NCBI GenBank assembly: GCA_000406005.1
Contig: ASZN01000038.1
Coordinates: forward strand, 16,659 to 52,138
Length of the DNA stretch: 35,480 nt
Direction of reading: 5' to 3'
Source: Candidatus Poribacteria bacterium WGA-3G
Lineage (GTDB): Bacteria; Poribacteria; WGA-4E; WGA-3G
Part shown: positions 8,292-15,772 of the stretch, in pieces
Position numbering within the stretch: the stretch's first letter is position 1
Layout: each line of letters starts with the position of its first letter
The notes under the pieces: generated by a model
What the model saw: the letters and a program-made list of their open reading frames with translations, nothing else
Databases searched by the model: none
What the model was told of the DNA's origin: nothing
Program-made: the position numbers and the translations under genes

Positions 8292-8918
8292 TTAGACACC
8301 TTCTTCGTATGGCGCTTGTATAAGCACACCACCAAGAAATAGGAATGCTATACCGCGGATTAGCACATGTAATTGGACATCAAGGCCGAAAACAAGACCT
8401 GCCGGAAAGGCAACTATCGAAATAAAAAACAGGTATGCAGCGATTGGATTACCCCATGCATAGAGTGCTGACCCGTAACAGAGTGCCATCAGCACACACA
8501 AGAACGCACCGGTCATAAAGAGTGCTTCACCCCATTCTGCCCAGATCGCATAAAACGCTTCGCCTATCAAAGAATCGCCACCATTGTCTGTCATTAATTC
8601 CGATAGCGTATTTATCGGAGCAGTTTGTGAGCAGTGAGCGATTAATTCTATCGTAATCCAAAGAACAGCGATGCTCGCGCCTAAAGCACTGCGTGTATGT
8701 GTTTCCGAAGAAAGTAAACCATAACTCGCCAATAGCGTCGGCACGAGTAAAATAAGTGTGGCAACCCCTATTCCATGAAAAATTCCGATATTTCCAAAAT
8801 CTGTTTTTGACGGGTCCGAAACAACAATAAACCAAATACTGGAAGCGAGCATGAGAACACCGCTCAAAATGCCGGTTAGCCCGCCAAGCCTATACAGCGA
8901 ACTGAGTCTGTTATCCAT
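8292..8918 (-). CDS. Small multi-pass membrane protein
   Basis: The 208-residue product is very hydrophobic, with about six predicted membrane spans: approximately residues 12-32, 46-66, 78-96, 131-150, 156-176 and 182-202. Charged termini flank them, and a polar loop rich in Asn/Thr/Gly follows the third span. The layout resembles DUF4386-like membrane proteins, but no diagnostic motif is visible, so that comparison is tentative. A good Shine-Dalgarno sequence (GGAGG) lies 5 bp before the ATG. The gene converges on the 7502-8269 gene with a 22-bp gap. It diverges from the sigma54 activator across a 421-bp repeat-rich region. Role unknown. Confidence 0.8.
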   Translation of the reverse strand: MDNRLSSLYRLGGLTGILSGVLMLASSIWFIVVSDPSKTDFGNIGIFHGIGVATLILLVPTLLASYGLLSSETHTRSALGASIAVLWITIELIAHCSQTAPINTLSELMTDNGGDSLIGEAFYAIWAEWGEALFMTGAFLCVLMALCYGSALYAWGNPIAAYLFFISIVAFPAGLVFGLDVQLHVLIRGIAFLFLGGVLIQAPYEEGV

Positions 8919-9339
8919 TCATTCCTCCGAAGAAATACGATAAATATACCTAACCAAAATGATAGGCAATGATTATATAGTTTACCTGATCTTCTAATTT
9001 TAAACAATACTTTTTTCCGTGCTGATCAAGGTGATTTAGTTTTAGGCAAATTATTGGATTTTCTAAATTTTTGATTTTTCTTTTTCAAGTCCGGTGCGGT
9101 TCATGAAGTTTAAGAAAATATTTCGGTAATTGACGGGCAATAATGCACTTCGCATTTGGGTGCGTACACCGCGATGCACGTCGCATCTGGGCGTGTACGC
9201 CGCAAAAATTGCCCGACTACAAACAGGCAGGCTCGTAGTCGTGCGATTCATCGCACGTTCCGATATTACCAAATTAATAAATCAATCTTCATCAAACCGC
9301 ACCTACCGGGCCCGGGTATCTAAAATTGGAAGGTGCTTT
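8919..9339. other. 421-bp intergenic region between divergent genes
   Basis: The left third is AT-rich and could hold the minus-strand gene's promoter, but I see no convincing -35/-10 pair. The remainder, 9092-9310, is the composite repeat annotated separately. An open frame extends upstream from the activator through this repeat, but its translation is repeat-derived and the real start is at 9340. Confidence 0.6.
9092..9310. repeat. Composite inverted-repeat island with a 31-bp tandem duplication
   Basis: Outer inverted repeats GGTGCGGTT (from 9094) and AACCGCACC (from 9295) enclose nested structure. CGGGCAAT (9134-9141) is inverted at 9208-9215. Between these are two tandem 31-bp units (9142-9172 and 9173-9203, about 80% alike). 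A perfect hairpin CGTGCGAT/ATCGCACG lies at 9240-9257. AATGCACTTCGCATTTGGG recurs at 15599-15617, and CGTAGT with GTGCGAT recur in the 15553-15670 element. This looks like nested non-autonomous repeats rather than a gene. Confidence 0.65.
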
Positions 9340-10797
9340 ATGAACGATCAAGGAACTGTACTTATTGTTGATGCTGACCGCGTCGAACGCGAACTTGTCT
9401 GTGAAACACTCGCAGGTAAAGGGCTACGCCTCATTGTCACAGGCAACATGTATCAGGCGTTTCATCAGATCGAACATCTGAAAGTTGATATTCTTATCGC
9501 ACAGTTAAAGGCGGAGCGGATTGATGGATTAGCACTCTTAGAAGCAGCGGCACAGCACCATCCAGACATTGGTGTGGTTTTTATTACCGAGCCGAATATT
9601 TTAGAAACCGACATCGGTATCAAAGCGATGCTTGCATACAAAGATACCTATTTCCTACCGAGACCGGTTAATCCTGTTCACCTGGCGGCACTCCTACATA
9701 GAACGCTCGAAAACCAACGTCTCGCCTTTGAAAATCGGCAGCTCCTCTCCCAAATCGATGAGAAGGAAGGTTTACGCCGCCTGACAGGCAACTCGCCGCA
9801 AATCGTCAGGATTCGTGATATGATTGCGCAGATTGCACCAACAAAGGCGACTGTCATGATTTATGGGGCACGAGGGACAGGTAAGGAACTCGTTGCGCGT
9901 GCAATTCACCATCGAAGTTTGCGACGCGGTTCGCTCATCGCCTTTAATTGCGCAACACTCAATGAAAACCTCGCAGAATCTGAACTTTTCGGGCATGAAC
10001 GTGGCGCATTTAGTGGCGCATACTATCAACGCAAAGGGAGATTTGAACTCGCGCACGGCGGCACCCTATTTCTTGATGAAGTTTCACAACTCAGTCTCTC
10101 CAACCAAGCACGTCTTTTACGTGTACTCGAAGAACGAGAATTTGAACGGGTCGGTGGTGATAAAACCATTCAGGTTGATGTCCGTGTCGTATGTGCCACC
10201 AACCACGATTTGGAAACCGCAGCCAAAAAACGAGAGTTCCTGCCAGACCTTTACGACCGACTCAATGTCGTACCGATCCAACTTTCAACACTGAAAGAAC
10301 GGATTGAAGATGTACCGCTGCTCGTGAAGGATTTTCTTGAGGAGTTTTGCCGACAAAACGCAAAACCTCTGATGAGCATCACACCAGAGGTTGTCAGAAC
10401 TTTGATGAAATATGAGTGGCCAGGCAACGTCCGGGAGCTAAAGAACTGCATTGAAGGACTTGTTGTGACATCGACACAACCGACAATCCAACAAATGGAT
10501 TTACCTGAACGGATTCTCAAAGCGACGGGTATAGCGTTTTCAAACCTACCTTCGGTGCCTGATGTCCCAGAATCGGTTGATAGGATACCAGAGAAACAAC
10601 GCTTGAATGTGAAAGTCGGCATGTCTCTCGACGAAATTAACCGAGAAGCACTCCGCGCAACCCTTGAATCTGTTGATAATAACAAAGCAAAAGCCGCAGA
10701 AATACTCAAGGTGAGTCGACGAACAGTCCAACGAAAAGCGAAAGAATACGGCCTATCCGATGATCAAAACCCTAATGCCTCCCCTCAACCTTCCTGA
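9340..10797 (+). CDS. Sigma54-dependent transcriptional activator with degenerate receiver domain
   Basis: An NtrC-family activator of 485 residues that should remodel sigma54 RNA polymerase by ATP hydrolysis. ATG 9340 is chosen because GGAAGG lies 6 bp upstream. Residues 5-125 are receiver-like, but the phospho-acceptor Asp position is Gln55 (DILIAQLKAERIDG), the acidic pair reads D11-A12, and the conserved Lys is Arg108 (FLPRP). Phosphorylation is therefore unlikely. The AAA+ domain (about 148-385) has Walker A GARGTGKE (176-183), Walker B GGTLFLDE (240-247), the sigma54 loop GAFSGA (222-227; usual form GAFTGA) and WPGNVREL (360-367). A Fis-type helix-turn-helix is at about 437-472 (NNKAKAAEILKVSRRTVQRK). 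No partner kinase is adjacent. It overlaps the convergent nagB by 13 bp. Targets unknown. Confidence 0.92.
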   Translation: MNDQGTVLIVDADRVERELVCETLAGKGLRLIVTGNMYQAFHQIEHLKVDILIAQLKAERIDGLALLEAAAQHHPDIGVVFITEPNILETDIGIKAMLAYKDTYFLPRPVNPVHLAALLHRTLENQRLAFENRQLLSQIDEKEGLRRLTGNSPQIVRIRDMIAQIAPTKATVMIYGARGTGKELVARAIHHRSLRRGSLIAFNCATLNENLAESELFGHERGAFSGAYYQRKGRFELAHGGTLFLDEVSQLSLSNQARLLRVLEEREFERVGGDKTIQVDVRVVCATNHDLETAAKKREFLPDLYDRLNVVPIQLSTLKERIEDVPLLVKDFLEEFCRQNAKPLMSITPEVVRTLMKYEWPGNVRELKNCIEGLVVTSTQPTIQQMDLPERILKATGIAFSNLPSVPDVPESVDRIPEKQRLNVKVGMSLDEINREALRATLESVDNNKAKAAEILKVSRRTVQRKAKEYGLSDDQNPNASPQPS

Positions 10798-11576
10798 GCC
10801 AACAGTTCCAACTTGTTCGCGTACACCTCTTTGTAGTAATCTATCCGCTTGAGTTGTGAAGCTGCCGCCTCGTCAAGAACGGCGACTGTTTGTGGATGCA
10901 TCTGTAGTACCGAAGCCGGCACCTCCGCAGTAATTGGGCCCTCCGCTGCGTTTGCTATTGCTTCTGCTTTTGATTCTCCGCCCGCCAATAATAGACACTG
11001 TTTCGCTTCCATGATTGTCCCGACACCCATTGTAATCGCCATCTTCGGAACAGCGTCAACAGTACCCCCAAAATGCGGGGCATTCGCCTCACGCGTACGC
11101 CGCGTCAGCGTTTTAATCCGAGTCCGAGAGCCAAGGGATGAACTCGGTTCATTAAAACCGATGTGTCCATCCTTTCCGATTCCGAGCACCTGGATGTCGA
11201 TCCCACCAGCAGCCACAATCGCTGCCTCATACCGTTCACAGAATTCTGCATGCCCGACCGCTGTACTTTGGGGGATATGACAATTTTCAGATGGAATGTT
11301 AATGAGATTAAAAAGGTGTGTTTCCATAAAAGTATGGTAACTATACGAATGATCCGACGGAATGCCAACGTACTCATCCAAATTAAAGGTTGTTACACCT
11401 GAAAAATCGAGTCCCTCTGTTTGATGCATTTGGACTAAGGCTTCATAGACACCGATGGGTGTGCTCCCTGTAGCGAGTCCCAAAACGAGGCTCGGCTTTT
11501 TTAATAGCGCGTCTCGGATGATTTCAGCCGCAACCTCGGTAAGTCCCGCGTAAGTCGGTTGAATAATAATTTCCAT
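10785..11576 (-). CDS. nagB: Glucosamine-6-phosphate deaminase
   Basis: Converts glucosamine-6-phosphate to fructose-6-phosphate and ammonia in amino-sugar catabolism. The 263-residue length is typical of the family. Recognisable elements are the phosphate loop GLATGSTP (33-40), LDEYVG with Asp67, GIGKDGHIGFNEP with Asp136, His138 and Glu143, and TMGVGTIMEA near the allosteric/active-site region. It lies 46 bp after the sugar isomerase gene and is probably co-transcribed with it and the TPR gene. The Shine-Dalgarno sequence (GGAGAG) is about 14 bp from the ATG, which is long. The 3' end overlaps the convergent sigma54 activator by 13 bp. NagA is not in the window. Confidence 0.93.
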   Translation of the reverse strand: MEIIIQPTYAGLTEVAAEIIRDALLKKPSLVLGLATGSTPIGVYEALVQMHQTEGLDFSGVTTFNLDEYVGIPSDHSYSYHTFMETHLFNLINIPSENCHIPQSTAVGHAEFCERYEAAIVAAGGIDIQVLGIGKDGHIGFNEPSSSLGSRTRIKTLTRRTREANAPHFGGTVDAVPKMAITMGVGTIMEAKQCLLLAGGESKAEAIANAAEGPITAEVPASVLQMHPQTVAVLDEAAASQLKRIDYYKEVYANKLELLAQEG

Positions 11577-11622
11577 ATATTTTTAATCTGCTCTCCAAAT
11601 GGGCTAACACGGTTCGTTGGTA

Positions 11623-12411
11623 TTAAACTGTGCCTGCAATAATGCTATCCATATCCTCGCTGATACTATGCACCCTGCCTTCCGGGTTATCCTGATCAAC
11701 AGGCAACTCCGCCGTCATGTAATCGTCATACCCGACATCTGCCAATGCCGACATGACAGCGTTCCAGTCAATTGTGCAGTCCTCAATCAGATAGGTGAAC
11801 CGACCTTCAGTTGCGTTGAACCCTTTCACATGCACCTTCTCAATACGGTTCCCCAATGAACGGATCCACTGTTGTGGATATCCGTACAACACAATGTTGC
11901 CGACATCGAAATAGGCAGTTACCGTCTCACTGTCAAATTCGTCAACGTAACGACAGAATTCTATTGGACTGAGCAGGAACTTATTCCAAACGTTTTCAAG
12001 CGCGATGGTGATCTCGTTGTCTTTCGCTGCAGGAATCAGTTTACGAATTTCGGCTTGTGAACGTTGATAAGCATCCTCATAACTGGTTTTATCATTGACA
12101 ACAGCAGGCACGAGCAGGACTGTCTCTGCCCCGACAGCCTCTGCGGTCGCTATTGAGTCGAGCATCCCGGCGCGCGATTCCGCACGGATTTGATCATCCG
12201 CATCGGAAAGCGGACATGCCCAATGTTTGCTATTCATCACACTGATGACTTCTAAATCGTGCGCTTCGGCGACCGCTTTTGTCTGGAGCCGATCGTCATC
12301 AGTGTCGAGGGTCCCGATTTCAACGCCATCAAATCCGGCTTCTTTCGCGAGTGTAAACCGTGCTTCTGCTGAAACGCCGGGTAATGAACCGATACATATC
12401 CCTTTTTTCAT
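11623..12411 (-). CDS. Sugar phosphate isomerase/epimerase (xylose isomerase-like TIM barrel)
   Basis: The 262-residue protein belongs to the AP endonuclease family 2 / xylose isomerase-like barrels. The expected divalent-metal and catalytic residues appear in order: IALEN (Glu139), AYFDVGN (Asp169), KVHVKG (His194) and TAELP (Glu235), the same spacing pattern as UlaE/SgbU-type 3-epimerases and tagatose epimerases. The N-terminal AGFDGVEIG is also typical. The substrate cannot be assigned from sequence. The TPR gene's TAG (12412-12414) directly abuts this ATG, and AAAGGAGAG in the end of that gene is its ribosome-binding site, so translation is coupled. Adjacent nagB hints at amino-sugar or related carbohydrate catabolism. 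Confidence 0.9.
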   Translation of the reverse strand: MKKGICIGSLPGVSAEARFTLAKEAGFDGVEIGTLDTDDDRLQTKAVAEAHDLEVISVMNSKHWACPLSDADDQIRAESRAGMLDSIATAEAVGAETVLLVPAVVNDKTSYEDAYQRSQAEIRKLIPAAKDNEITIALENVWNKFLLSPIEFCRYVDEFDSETVTAYFDVGNIVLYGYPQQWIRSLGNRIEKVHVKGFNATEGRFTYLIEDCTIDWNAVMSALADVGYDDYMTAELPVDQDNPEGRVHSISEDMDSIIAGTV

Positions 12412-13758
12412 CTATCTCTCCTTTTGAATTTTTGAACGTAATTCATTATATGCATCCATATTCGGTGCTATCGCAATCGCTCTGTTGATTGCTTCTAAAG
12501 CTTTCGGATATTGTGCGTTGCGGTAGTAAGTGTATGCAAGTGTGTCGTAATGTTTCGCAGTGGGTGCTAAAACAACGGCTTGCTGCGCCAAATCGATTGC
12601 TTGCTGCATCTCTTTTCCGAGTCCAGCATAGAGGCGCGCGAGGTTGTTATATGCCTCTGCTGCTGTACTGTCAATGGCAATTGCTTCCTGAAACGCTACA
12701 ATCGCCTGCTCAAATTTGCCCTGATTTATATAGATAACACCTAATTGCGTCTGAATTTTCGGATTATCAGTTGCGATTTTCGCCGCTTGCTCATACACGC
12801 CAGCCGCTTTAGCCAGTTCACGTTGTCGAATAAATACCTCACCCAGACAAATATATGCCGGCAAGTACGACGGGTGCACCTGCGTGGCAGATTCATAGAC
12901 CTGTGCGGCTTCTGTTAAGTTGTCATGCGTTTCGTGGAGTTCACCTAATTTGATGTATAGTATCGGCACGTTCGGGTTTGTATAGAGCGCTTCCCGAAAC
13001 CGGTGCATCTCGTCCTCGTAAGTCTTTAGACGTTGGAACTGTGCGATAGCAGCAGCGGCTTCTTCCTTATCGCCAAGTTTCTGATACGTAAGGGACCGAC
13101 GGTAATGCACCTGTGATAGATAGCGATTCCGCACGAGTGCCGCATCGTAATATTCCATAGCCTGCTGAAGACGATTTTGCATCTCAGCGACCCTACCGAG
13201 TCCATAGTAAGATTCCGTACGCTCCGGATTCAGGCGAATACCCTCTCGGTAAGCCTTTTCAGCAGCATTAAATCTGCGTTGGAGGAGATATACATCGCCG
13301 AGGTGTGTATGTGCTTTCCCCGCGGCGAGCAACAGTGTAACGGATTGTTTGAGGTGATTTTCGGCAAGTGACAATTTGCCCTGTGATTTATAGATAATAC
13401 CTAATTGGAGGTGCGCGTTCGCGTGTACTTCTTGTGATGCTTTCAATGTCAACGCTTCCTGATACGCAGATGCAGCTGGACTCAGGTCGTTGAGTTCCTG
13501 ATGAACAAAACCGATATAGTATTGAGCGAGGCTGCGAATCTCCGCTGAAGTCGTAAATTCTTGTTCAATGGATCGGAATTCGGTGAGCGCTAAGTCATAC
13601 CGCTCCGCCTCAAGATAACGGACACCACGCTCAAACCGGTTGTTGACACCTTGTTCAGCAGCGCACCATTTTGGAATTGATGTCGTTGAGACAAACAGCA
13701 CAATAATGAGGGTAAGACTTTTCAAGATGGGGTGCGGACAGCATCGATGAATAGGCAT
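12412..13758 (-). CDS. Secreted or membrane-anchored TPR-repeat protein
   Basis: A 448-residue protein made almost wholly of about eleven tetratricopeptide repeats. Typical helix-A signatures recur about every 34 residues (AQYYIGFV, HLQLGII, HTHLGDV, YYGLGRV, YIKLGEL, YICLGEV, QTQLGVI, YNNLARL). The N-terminus from ATG 13758 reads as a signal peptide: basic start, then a hydrophobic ILKSLTLIIVLFVSTT stretch. A longer in-frame TTG start at 13809 exists, but neither start has a clear Shine-Dalgarno sequence, so the start is uncertain. TPR arrays scaffold protein contacts; the partner is unknown. It is the first gene of a tight unit with the isomerase (0-bp gap) and nagB, and lies just downstream of the LamG genes on the same strand. 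Confidence 0.88.
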   Translation of the reverse strand: MPIHRCCPHPILKSLTLIIVLFVSTTSIPKWCAAEQGVNNRFERGVRYLEAERYDLALTEFRSIEQEFTTSAEIRSLAQYYIGFVHQELNDLSPAASAYQEALTLKASQEVHANAHLQLGIIYKSQGKLSLAENHLKQSVTLLLAAGKAHTHLGDVYLLQRRFNAAEKAYREGIRLNPERTESYYGLGRVAEMQNRLQQAMEYYDAALVRNRYLSQVHYRRSLTYQKLGDKEEAAAAIAQFQRLKTYEDEMHRFREALYTNPNVPILYIKLGELHETHDNLTEAAQVYESATQVHPSYLPAYICLGEVFIRQRELAKAAGVYEQAAKIATDNPKIQTQLGVIYINQGKFEQAIVAFQEAIAIDSTAAEAYNNLARLYAGLGKEMQQAIDLAQQAVVLAPTAKHYDTLAYTYYRNAQYPKALEAINRAIAIAPNMDAYNELRSKIQKER

Positions 13759-13818
13759 GCAGAGATAAGAAGATGTGTCGGACGGCACGATAACCGTCCC
13801 GATATTCAAGGTGTGATA

Positions 13819-14607
13819 TTAATCACGACGCGTTTTCATTTGCCCCCAGGTCGTGGTGAGTTTACCATTAGGTTCAACAGGCAGAAGTTTACCATCCATA
13901 ACGTCGGCAACCTCGTCAGCACTGAGTGCTCTGTCATAGAGATAGAAATCGTCAATATAGAAGAGTGCAGAACCGTAATTCGTTTTACCGATGTAAAGTT
14001 TTGAATCACCCTGCAAATGCTCTTTCGGAACGTTTTGATTATCAACGACTTTGCCATCCATGTAAAACTTGAAGTTGGCACCCTCTTTGACACCGGCGAC
14101 ATGGTACCACTTATCAATCTCAAATGCATCACCTTCTCCATTAGGACCGACACAAAGACTTCCGCCATTTCCTGGGTCGAACCGGTAATGGATGTGCAGC
14201 GGCACACGGTTACAGGTCCAGATACCGGGCACGCGGTCAGTGCCGGGCGCTTTTTTCGCGATGATTTGCTGCCATGCACCGGAATTCGCTTCGGTAAACT
14301 GGAGCCAAAAGAGATAGGAATTGTCCTGATACTCTTCTAACGCTTGGAAGGAGTCAACCGTCACACTGGCATTGATAGTGTCGAATAACATCGCCCCTGT
14401 ACCGTGGACGACTTCATCGGTGGCGATCTCCGCCTCTTCAACGGTACCGTCATTTCCACCACCAGTTAAGTCTTTAAGGGTGCCGCCTTTTTCTGAATCG
14501 AAACTGAAGTAAAGGATTAAGCCGTCGTCTTGAACCTGCGCGTGCGTCGTGAGCACGCTGCCGAAAATAAGTAGCGCGACGGTGAGAAAATATATCATTG
14601 AACGCAT
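13819..14607 (-). CDS. Secreted LamG-domain protein, paralogue 1
   Basis: A 262-residue exported protein; ATG 14607 is chosen because AAGGGGA lies just upstream, in preference to an ATG 8 codons earlier. A signal peptide (about 1-24, ending THA) precedes one concanavalin A-like/LamG jelly-roll domain: YFSFDSEKGGTLKDLTGGGNDGTV, then WYHVAGVKEGANFKFYMDG, then LYIGK and FYIDDFYLYDRALSADEV. Two cysteines (WTCNR and SLCVGP) are conserved in all three paralogues, suggesting a disulfide. It ends with a TTTWGQ-containing tail. LamG domains commonly bind carbohydrate or protein surfaces; the ligand here is unknown. It is the third gene in the direction of transcription and probably partly separated from paralogue 2 by a terminator. 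Confidence 0.9.
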   Translation of the reverse strand: MRSMIYFLTVALLIFGSVLTTHAQVQDDGLILYFSFDSEKGGTLKDLTGGGNDGTVEEAEIATDEVVHGTGAMLFDTINASVTVDSFQALEEYQDNSYLFWLQFTEANSGAWQQIIAKKAPGTDRVPGIWTCNRVPLHIHYRFDPGNGGSLCVGPNGEGDAFEIDKWYHVAGVKEGANFKFYMDGKVVDNQNVPKEHLQGDSKLYIGKTNYGSALFYIDDFYLYDRALSADEVADVMDGKLLPVEPNGKLTTTWGQMKTRRD

Positions 14608-14638
14608 GAGTTCCCCTTCATGTCTAAGCACAGGCAGG

Positions 14639-14677
14639 AAAAACGAATGTAGGGCAACCTGAGCGTCTGCCCTACAT
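14639..14677 (-). terminator. Intrinsic terminator after LamG paralogue 2
   Basis: A perfect 10-bp inverted repeat, ATGTAGGGCA with TGCCCTACAT (14647-14656 and 14668-14677), is followed on the minus strand by TCG and five T residues. It lies 15 bp downstream of the paralogue 2 stop, so it may reduce expression of paralogue 1. Confidence 0.6.
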
Positions 14678-14691
14678 CTCGCTGCGTGAAA

Positions 14692-15486
14692 TTAATCACG
14701 ACGGACTTTTACCTGCCCCCACGTTGTAGTGAGTTTATCATTAGGTTCAACGGGTAGGAGTTTACCGTCCATAACATCTGAAACCTCATCGGCATCAAGT
14801 GCTCTATCGTAAATATAGAGATCGTCAAGATAGAACTTCGCAGAATTATAAGAAGGTGACTTACCGATGTAAAGGGGGGCGTCCCCTTGCGCGTGATCTT
14901 CTGGGACCCCCGGTTCCGCGACTTTTTTGCCATTGACATAAAACGCTAACTTGGCATCTTTTTTAACACCTGCGATATGATACCATTCGCCAATTTCAAA
15001 CGTATCGTTTTCTCCATCGGGACCCGCACAGTCCGTGCCTTGGTTACCGATATTAAACCGGTAATGAATGTGCAGCGGCACACGGTTACAGGTCCAGATA
15101 CCGGGTGAACGATCAGATGCAGGGGCATGTTTGGCAATAATTTGATCCCAACCACCAGAGTTTGCCTTGGTAAAGTTGACCCAGAAGAGGAAGGAGTTAT
15201 CCTTATACTCTTCTAAGGCTTTAAATGAATTAGCTGTCACGCTGTCGCCTGCCTCTTCAAATAATATGGCTCCGTTCCCGTGAACGACTTCGTCGGTCAC
15301 AATCTTCGCGCCTTTAATTACTTCAGCATCGTTTCCACCACCGGTTCCATCTTCTATCATTCCACCTTTTTCTGAATCGAAACTGAAGTAGAGGATTAAA
15401 CCGTCGTCTTTAACAGCGGCATGTGTAGTGAGCGCGCTACCCACTATGAATAAGACAACGACAAGTGAATATATCATTGAACGCAT
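14692..15486 (-). CDS. Secreted LamG-domain protein, paralogue 2
   Basis: 264 residues, clearly homologous to its neighbours along the whole length. The signal peptide ends about THAA; the LamG domain shows YFSFDSEKGG, GIWTCNRVPLHIHYRF, EWYHIAGVKKDAKLAFYVNG and KFYLDDLYIYDRALDADEV. The cysteine pair is kept, although the second sits in TDCAGP rather than SLCVGP. GAGGAG before the ATG is a good ribosome-binding site. The tail is again TTTWGQVKVRRD. The array looks like tandem duplication with moderate divergence, because start regions, domain layout and the 3' flank are shared. A 286-bp gap with a MITE-like repeat separates it from paralogue 3 upstream. Confidence 0.9.
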   Translation of the reverse strand: MRSMIYSLVVVLFIVGSALTTHAAVKDDGLILYFSFDSEKGGMIEDGTGGGNDAEVIKGAKIVTDEVVHGNGAILFEEAGDSVTANSFKALEEYKDNSFLFWVNFTKANSGGWDQIIAKHAPASDRSPGIWTCNRVPLHIHYRFNIGNQGTDCAGPDGENDTFEIGEWYHIAGVKKDAKLAFYVNGKKVAEPGVPEDHAQGDAPLYIGKSPSYNSAKFYLDDLYIYDRALDADEVSDVMDGKLLPVEPNDKLTTTWGQVKVRRD

Positions 15487-15552
15487 GAGTAAACCTCCTC
15501 AGGTCTAAGCAAACTAACATGCTATTAGTCTGTCATCTCTAAACCGATGGGT

Positions 15553-15670
15553 GGTTCGTAGTAGGGAAACCATTCATTGCCCGTTCCGACGTGCGATAAT
15601 GCACTTCGCATTTGGGGTTTTTGCTGGGGTGTTTCTTCAAGTACACCGCAGAATCGCACGACTACGAACC
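15553..15670. mobile_element. MITE-like element, GGTTCGTAGT terminal inverted repeats
   Basis: Perfect 10-bp terminal inverted repeats (15553-15562 and 15661-15670) enclose 118 bp with subterminal GTGCGAT (15591-15597) and ATCGCAC (15653-15659). The centre shares 19 bp with the island at 9142-9160 and 21 bp with the element at 16881-17020. It has no coding capacity and sits between two LamG paralogues. Confidence 0.6.
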
Positions 15671-15726
15671 GGGTTTACCTTTCATTTCAATGTTGACAGA
15701 CGACTATGCAAGCAGCTTATTAATGA

Positions 15727-15758
15727 ATGTAGGGATGAAGTGGACATCGTCCCTACAT
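15727..15758 (-). other. Hairpin downstream of LamG paralogue 3
   Basis: ATGTAGGGA and TCCCTACAT form a 9-bp stem, and the hairpin lies 15 bp after the paralogue 3 stop. It is nearly the same stem, at the same distance, as the terminator after paralogue 2. It lacks a U-run on the minus strand, so it is a weak or inactive terminator or an RNA 3'-end structure. Confidence 0.5.
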
Positions 15759-15772
15759 TTCGTGGTGTGAAA

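Noticed and set aside
9142..9203. CRISPR-like repeat pair
   Set aside because: Two adjacent 31-bp copies without spacers, only about 80% alike, and no cas genes nearby.
9130..9339. N-terminal extension of the sigma54 activator by about 70 residues
   Set aside because: The extension translates the composite repeat; a strong ribosome-binding site and the family N-terminus support ATG 9340.
10251..10709. 152-codon minus-strand frame
   Set aside because: Lies entirely inside the sigma54 activator; its translation has no family features and mirrors the real gene's codons.
10849..11280. 143-codon plus-strand frame
   Set aside because: Antisense to nagB, which has clear catalytic motifs; a shadow frame.
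13836..14279. 147-codon minus-strand frame overlapping LamG paralogue 1
   Set aside because: Another frame of the same strand as a gene with signal peptide and domain; similar shadows appear in the other paralogues.
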